A stretch of 9,725 nt of DNA from Pseudomonadota bacterium (lineage in GTDB: Bacteria; Desulfobacterota; BSN033; WVXP01; G020346125), in the NCBI GenBank assembly GCA_030672465.1, contig DAOVGJ010000203.1, positions 1-9,725 of the forward strand, written 5' to 3'. The stretch's first letter is position 1, and each line of letters opens with the position of its first letter. This document shows, piece by piece, positions 6,066 to 9,725 of this stretch. The notes under the pieces were generated by a model. That model was not told the origin of the DNA. It was given only the letters and a program-made list of their open reading frames with translations, and did no database searches. Made by a program: the position numbers and the translations under genes.

Positions 6066-7430
6066 ATGAAACCGGCCATATTAGTTGTGGATGATGACGA
6101 GGTCATGCGGCAAACGCTCTCCGATGTCCTCAAAAAAAGGGGATATACGGTGTCTACTGCGGAAACGGGGGGACAGACATTATCTTCTGTTAAGGAGCAG
6201 CTCTTTGACTTGATTTTACTGGATATCAGACTTCCCGATATGGATGGACTCGATGTTCTAAAACGCATCAAGGATATTGAAAGCGACCTCATGGTTATCG
6301 TGATGACCGCTTATTCCGATGTCCAGACCGCAGTCATGGCCATGAAGTCAGGGGCTTATGATTACATCGATAAGCCTTTTGAGCTGGAAGAGCTGAAAAT
6401 CCTTATCCAAAAGGCCCTGGAGACGCAGAGCCTAAGAAATGAAATCCGCCGGTTACGGCGGCAGGGAGGGAAGAAATACCAGGGTACCGAAATTTTTGGC
6501 AATAGCCCCCTTATAAAGAATGTGATGGAGCTGATAGAGATGATCAGCCAAACCCCGAGGACATCCGTTTTGATTCAGGGGGAGAGCGGAACGGGAAAGG
6601 AATTGGCCGCAAATGCCATTCATTATCGGAGCAAGAGAGCCAATAAGCCGCTGATGAAAATCAATTGCGGTGCGATCCCGGAAAATTTGCTGGAGACCGA
6701 GATCTTCGGTTATGAAAAGGGGGCCTTCACCGATGCCAAGGGTACGAAAAAGGGCCTTTTTGAACTGGCCAACGGGGGAACGGTTTTCCTCGATGAGATC
6801 GCTGAGATGAAGTCCTACCTCCAAACAAAGCTCTTGAGGGTTTTGGAAATCCAAAACTTCATGAGGGTGGGGGGAGAAAGGGAGATCAGCGTCGATGTTC
6901 GTATCATAGCTTCCACCAACAGAGATTTATCAGCCTTGGTCAACGCGGGACAATTTAGAAAAGACGTATATTACCGCTTGAAGGTCATGGTCATTGAAAT
7001 GCCGCCCCTGAGGGAGAGAAGGGAGGATATCCAGCTTTTGGCTAATATGTTTATCGAGGAAAATAATAAGGAATTGGGAAAGACCGTAACGGTAATATCG
7101 GAGGCGGCAAAGGAGTATTTGCTCAATTATTGCTGGCCTGGAAACGTAAGAGAGTTGAAGAATATTATCGAGAGGGCGATGATCTTATCCGATGACAACG
7201 AGATACTTCCCGATCACTTGCCCATTGAGCTGAGGAAGTTTCAAATGGACGGTACCGCAGATCTGATATCGGATAACGCGGATCTGACCCTAGATGCCGC
7301 GGAAAAGAAACATATAAAAGATGTCCTGATGATGATGGATGGGAATAAGTCGAGGGCTTCAAGGGTGCTGGGGATCTCTCGGTCCACCTTAAGGGAGAAG
7401 CTAAAGAAATATTCTATTTCCGCGGCTTAG
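6066..7430 (+). CDS. NtrC-family sigma54-dependent response regulator
   Basis: This 454-residue protein has the three-domain layout of bacterial enhancer-binding proteins. The receiver (4-118) has the D9-D10-D11 acidic pocket, phospho-acceptor D53, T81 and K103. The AAA+ domain (about 146-380) has Walker A GESGTGKE (172-179), the sigma54-contacting loop GAFTDA (219-224), Walker B FLDE with D243-E244, a sensor-like ASTNRD and WPGNVREL (357-364). A Fis-type helix-turn-helix ends the protein (GNKSRASRVLGISRSTLREK, from 426). The fifth residue of the GAFTGA loop is Asp instead of Gly. The usual activity is ATP-driven remodelling of sigma54 holoenzyme at -24/-12 promoters. The kinase just upstream is the likely phosphodonor. 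GGGGAGAG stands directly before the ATG. It sits before pilM like PilR-type regulators near pilus genes, but its targets are not shown and no symbol is assigned. Confidence 0.94.
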   Translation: MKPAILVVDDDEVMRQTLSDVLKKRGYTVSTAETGGQTLSSVKEQLFDLILLDIRLPDMDGLDVLKRIKDIESDLMVIVMTAYSDVQTAVMAMKSGAYDYIDKPFELEELKILIQKALETQSLRNEIRRLRRQGGKKYQGTEIFGNSPLIKNVMELIEMISQTPRTSVLIQGESGTGKELAANAIHYRSKRANKPLMKINCGAIPENLLETEIFGYEKGAFTDAKGTKKGLFELANGGTVFLDEIAEMKSYLQTKLLRVLEIQNFMRVGGEREISVDVRIIASTNRDLSALVNAGQFRKDVYYRLKVMVIEMPPLRERREDIQLLANMFIEENNKELGKTVTVISEAAKEYLLNYCWPGNVRELKNIIERAMILSDDNEILPDHLPIELRKFQMDGTADLISDNADLTLDAAEKKHIKDVLMMMDGNKSRASRVLGISRSTLREKLKKYSISAA

Positions 7431-7470
7431 CGCTTTCGACTCGCACATTTGGTTACGTATTTTGCTTGTA

Positions 7471-7487
7471 TTGAGCTCGCCGAAAGG
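7471..7487 (-). repeat. Inverted copy of the REP-like core upstream of pilM
   Basis: TGAGCTCGCCGAA (7472-7484) matches the reverse complement of the REP-like core at 2659-2671 (TGAGCTCGTCGAA) at 12 of 13 positions. GCCGAAAGG is also shared with the hairpin that starts at 2741. Together with the cluster at 2656-2772 it brackets the block from mglA to the sigma54 activator. A 13-base match can arise by chance, so membership in the same family is likely but not proved. Confidence 0.45.
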
Positions 7488-7527
7488 GCCGTGATTTCCC
7501 CCCTTGGGGGACTGAGCAAAAATGGGA

Positions 7528-7533
7528 AAGGAG
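7528..7533 (+). promoter_or_regulatory. Strong Shine-Dalgarno of pilM
   Basis: AAGGAG lies 7 nt before the pilM ATG at 7541, the best-placed SD sequence in the window. It suggests that pilM heads its own, well-translated unit. A short C5/G5 stem at 7498-7510 lies just upstream in the leader. Confidence 0.6.
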
Positions 7534-7540
7534 TAAACCC

Positions 7541-8599
7541 ATGCTATTTTCAAGGAAAGGCAACGTGGTCGGCTTAGATATCGGCTCCAGTTCCGTTAAG
7601 GTGTTGGAACTGGCAGAAATGAAGGGGGGGTATCAGTTGAGGAACTTCGGAATCGCACCCTTGCCCCCAGAGGCCATCGTCGATGGGGCCCTCATGGATT
7701 CGGTAACCATCGTTGATTCAATCAGGGGGTTGGCCAGCGCTTTGCGGATAAAGACCAAGGATGTGGTGACTTCGGTATCGGGCCATTCTGTAATCGTCAA
7801 GAAGATCAGCATCCCTACTATGACGGAGGATGAGCTCGAGGAGTCCATTCAATGGGAGGCGGAGCGCTATATCCCCTTTGATATCAATGACGTAAACATC
7901 GATTTTCAAATTCTCGGCCCCACTGAGGGGAGCGAGGAGTTGATGGACCTGATCTTAGTGGCGGCAAAGAAGGACATCATTAATGACTATCTGTCCATTA
8001 TCATCGAGGCAGGCTTCAATCCCGTTATCGTTGATATTGATTCCTTCGCCCTCGAAAATATGTTCGAGGCGAATTACCCCATGGGTGGAGGGGAGGTTAT
8101 TGCCCTCGCCAATATCGGAGCGAGTGTAACGAACATCAATATTTTAAAGAAGGGGATCTCCTCCTTCACAAGGGATATATTCACGGGTGGAAACGCCATT
8201 ACCGAGGAGATTCAAAGGCAGCTCAATGTGGACTTTGAGGAAGCTGAAACCCTGAAAGTGGGCAATCGAATGGATGAAGCCAGTCAAAAGGTCATCCAAG
8301 AGACCCTGAAATCGGCCTTAAATTCCTTGTCTACCGAGATTGCCAAGTCACTGGACTTCTTCCGCTCCACCAGCTCCGATGAAAAAGTCGATAAACTGGT
8401 TTTAAGCGGAGGCTGTGCGAAGATAAATGGTATTGAAAACGTCATCGAGCAACAAGCCGGCATTCCGGTCGAGATCGTCAATCCCTTCAAGGAGATCGAC
8501 TGTTCCAAGAGGGATTTGGACGTTGACTATCTCAAGGAAATGGAACCAATTATGGCCGTCAGTGTTGGCCTGGCCTTAAGGAGGGTAGGGGACAAATGA
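7541..8599 (+). CDS. pilM: Type IV pilus assembly ATPase-fold protein PilM
   Basis: This 352-residue protein is the cytoplasmic, actin/FtsA-like component of the pilus alignment complex. It binds the N-terminal INLL motif of PilN and links the pilus motor to the inner-membrane PilNO complex. Actin-fold nucleotide motifs are visible: phosphate-1 GLDIGSSSVK (11-20), phosphate-2 NIGASVTNINIL (191-202) and the adenosine motif LSGGCAKINGIE (288-299). The segment WEAERYIPFDINDV is typical of the family. Length and motif order match usual PilM. Its stop overlaps the pilN start by 4 nt (ATGA, 8596-8599), so translation is likely coupled. The 110-nt spacer before it and the strong SD suggest a separate promoter, though none was confidently recognised. 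Confidence 0.96.
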   Translation: MLFSRKGNVVGLDIGSSSVKVLELAEMKGGYQLRNFGIAPLPPEAIVDGALMDSVTIVDSIRGLASALRIKTKDVVTSVSGHSVIVKKISIPTMTEDELEESIQWEAERYIPFDINDVNIDFQILGPTEGSEELMDLILVAAKKDIINDYLSIIIEAGFNPVIVDIDSFALENMFEANYPMGGGEVIALANIGASVTNINILKKGISSFTRDIFTGGNAITEEIQRQLNVDFEEAETLKVGNRMDEASQKVIQETLKSALNSLSTEIAKSLDFFRSTSSDEKVDKLVLSGGCAKINGIENVIEQQAGIPVEIVNPFKEIDCSKRDLDVDYLKEMEPIMAVSVGLALRRVGDK

Positions 8600-9141
8600 T
8601 CCGAATTAATTTATTGATGGCGAGGGCTGTGAGGAGGAGGGTAGGCCTCCGCAGGGAGATTTCCATTTTCGTCTTCGTCCTGGTTTTGGTCTTTCTCCTC
8701 ATCGGGCTCGTGCAGTGGGTATACGTGAACCAATCGCGTGCGCTGCAGAGTCAGATTAGTGATCGCAAGGTGAAGTTGGAGAAGCTGCGGGCCCAGAAAA
8801 GACAGATCGAGCAGCACAAGGTGGACATGAAAGTTCTTGAGAAGAAATTGGCCATCATCACCGAATTGAAGAAGAATAAAGCGAGGCCGGTGCGGATCTT
8901 GGATGAATTGAGCACTCACATGCCGGACAAGATGTGTCTTCGCTCGCTGAAGAAAAAGGGAGCTCAATTGGAATTGGAGGGATGGGCGCTCTCCGATGAG
9001 GTTATCGCCAATTTCATGACCAGCCTTCAACGCTCGAAATATTTCGGCGGTGTCGAATTGATCGTTACCGAGCGGTTCAAGCCCGAGGGGACCAACATCA
9101 ACATCAAGAAATTTACCATCACCAGTACCGTTGTACAGTAA
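8596..9141 (+). CDS. pilN: Type IV pilus assembly protein PilN
   Basis: This 181-residue inner-membrane protein carries the short cytoplasmic MIRINLL motif (1-7) that docks into PilM. A basic stretch (about 10-20) is followed by one membrane segment (about 22-44, rich in V, L, F), a periplasmic coiled coil (about 48-98) and a C-terminal ferredoxin-like domain (about 100-181). This is the standard PilN layout at standard length. It overlaps pilM by 4 nt, and the first base of the pilO SD sequence is the last base of its stop codon. PilN heterodimerises with PilO to connect PilM to the outer-membrane secretin side. Confidence 0.95.
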   Translation: MIRINLLMARAVRRRVGLRREISIFVFVLVLVFLLIGLVQWVYVNQSRALQSQISDRKVKLEKLRAQKRQIEQHKVDMKVLEKKLAIITELKKNKARPVRILDELSTHMPDKMCLRSLKKKGAQLELEGWALSDEVIANFMTSLQRSKYFGGVELIVTERFKPEGTNINIKKFTITSTVVQ

Positions 9142-9147
9142 AGGAGG
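9141..9147 (+). promoter_or_regulatory. Shine-Dalgarno of pilO
   Basis: AAGGAGG overlaps the pilN stop codon and lies 5 nt before the ATG at 9153. It supports that start over the other-frame ATGs nearby. Confidence 0.6.
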
Positions 9148-9152
9148 ACGTC

Positions 9153-9725
9153 ATGGCCGTTTCCATGGATTCCATTGCCAAATTACCCACGCCGAAGAAG
9201 CTCCTTATCTTGTTAGCGGTCGTAGTGGTTATTCTGGGCCTTTACGGCTATCTCGTCTATCTGCCCCAGCAGGCGAGACTGAGTGGCTTGAGGCTGGAGT
9301 TGGGCAAATTGAATAAGGAGTTAGAGGAGAGCAAGGCCATTGCGCGAGACCTGGCTAAATTTAAGAAAGAGGTCGAGAATTTACAAAGGCAGCTCACCCT
9401 AGCCCTGGCCCAGCTCCCCAACAAAAAGGAGATTCCCAGTCTCCTCCGCAATATCTCAAGTTTGGGGAAAGGGTCGGGCTTGGAATTTCTCCTCTTTAAA
9501 CCAAAACCCGAAGAACGCGTCGGAACACAAGCTGCGGCATCCAGCAGGCCAAAACCCGCAGCATCCGGCAAACCAAAACCCCAAGAACCCGAGGAATTCT
9601 ATGCCCGGGTTCCCTTGGAGTTGACCATGTTGGGGAGTTATCACAACGTGGCCACCTTTTTCGATAAGATCAGCAAACTGGACAGAATCATCAACGTCCT
9701 CAACTTCTCCATGGGAGATGTAAAG
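9153..9725 (+). CDS. pilO: Type IV pilus assembly protein PilO, 3' partial
   Basis: The frame stays open for 191 codons to the window edge. The protein begins with a short cytoplasmic part, one membrane segment (about 16-38, KLLILLAVVVVILGLYGYLV) and a coiled coil (about 40-90). After FLLFKPKPEER comes an insert with PKP units, then the typical PilO C-terminal domain (FYARVPLELTMLGSYHNVATFF with DKISKLDRIINV). PilO pairs with PilN in the inner-membrane alignment complex. The Pro/Lys/Ala insert (codons about 116-147) is longer than the usual short linker here and includes a 24-nt in-frame tandem repeat. The last part of the ferredoxin-like domain lies beyond the window; pilP and pilQ would be expected after it. 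Confidence 0.93.
   Translation, partial: MAVSMDSIAKLPTPKKLLILLAVVVVILGLYGYLVYLPQQARLSGLRLELGKLNKELEESKAIARDLAKFKKEVENLQRQLTLALAQLPNKKEIPSLLRNISSLGKGSGLEFLLFKPKPEERVGTQAAASSRPKPAASGKPKPQEPEEFYARVPLELTMLGSYHNVATFFDKISKLDRIINVLNFSMGDVK
9534..9581 (+). repeat. In-frame 24-nt tandem repeat in pilO
   Basis: Two consecutive 24-nt units (9534-9557 and 9558-9581) match at 20 of 24 positions and encode AASSRPKP and AASGKPKP. A related 22-nt direct repeat flanks them: AAACCAAAACCCGAAGAAC begins at 9498 and a near-copy begins at 9570 (20 of 22 over the longer span). The repeats keep the reading frame and lie in the linker between coiled coil and C-terminal domain. Confidence 0.8.

Noticed and set aside
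7450..7467. Possible sigma54 promoter before pilM (TGGTTACGTATTTTGCTT)
   Set aside because: The GG and GC elements are separated by 11 bases instead of the strict 10, and the rest of the match is partial. Transcript start mapping would settle it.
7498..7510. C-run/G-run stem before pilM as a terminator
   Set aside because: The stem is only 4-5 bp and no T-tract follows; it lies in the pilM leader next to the SD sequence.
9131..9316. A short + strand open frame across the pilN-pilO junction
   Set aside because: It is out of frame with pilO, which has a perfect SD, a membrane segment and PilO motifs over the same bases.

Overview
All genes lie on the + strand and read as one motility and surface-signalling neighbourhood. 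The gene content points to a Deltaproteobacteria-like organism (Myxococcota/Desulfobacterota in the broad sense). The pointers are MglB and MglA resembling the Myxococcus proteins, PATAN (DUF4388) response-regulator proteins, an NtrC-type sigma54 activator and a pilMNO operon. The assignment is by family resemblance only; species and genus cannot be read from the window.

Region 1 (1-2468) holds a 5'-truncated receiver-PATAN-roadblock fusion, then a protein with two tandem PATAN-like modules and an unrecognised C-terminal region, then an MglB-type roadblock protein. The genes are tightly packed (5-nt gap, then a 4-nt ATGA overlap) and probably co-transcribed. Region 2 (2469-2835) has no gene. 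It holds an AT-rich long inverted repeat followed by a cluster of GC-rich REP-like hairpins, placed exactly between mglB and mglA, which are adjacent in Myxococcus. Region 3 (2836-7430) holds mglA, a CheW-domain protein with an acidic linker and no kinase parts, a soluble PAS histidine kinase and an NtrC-family sigma54 activator with a GAFTDA rather than GAFTGA loop. Region 4 (7431-7540) is a short spacer with an inverted copy of the REP-like core. Region 5 (7541-9725) is pilM, pilN and a 3'-truncated pilO whose linker carries an in-frame 24-nt tandem repeat.

Working model (inference): MglA is a Ras-like GTPase switch acting on polarity or pilus activity, and MglB is its GAP. The PATAN and roadblock proteins and the CheW-like protein would be inputs or scaffolds. 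The kinase/activator pair would set expression of a sigma54-dependent set, and PilMNO is the inner-membrane alignment complex of the type IV pilus. No known family was found that is clearly a new system. The most novel pieces are the PATAN/roadblock proteins beside an Mgl switch and the CheW protein with an unrecognised middle domain.
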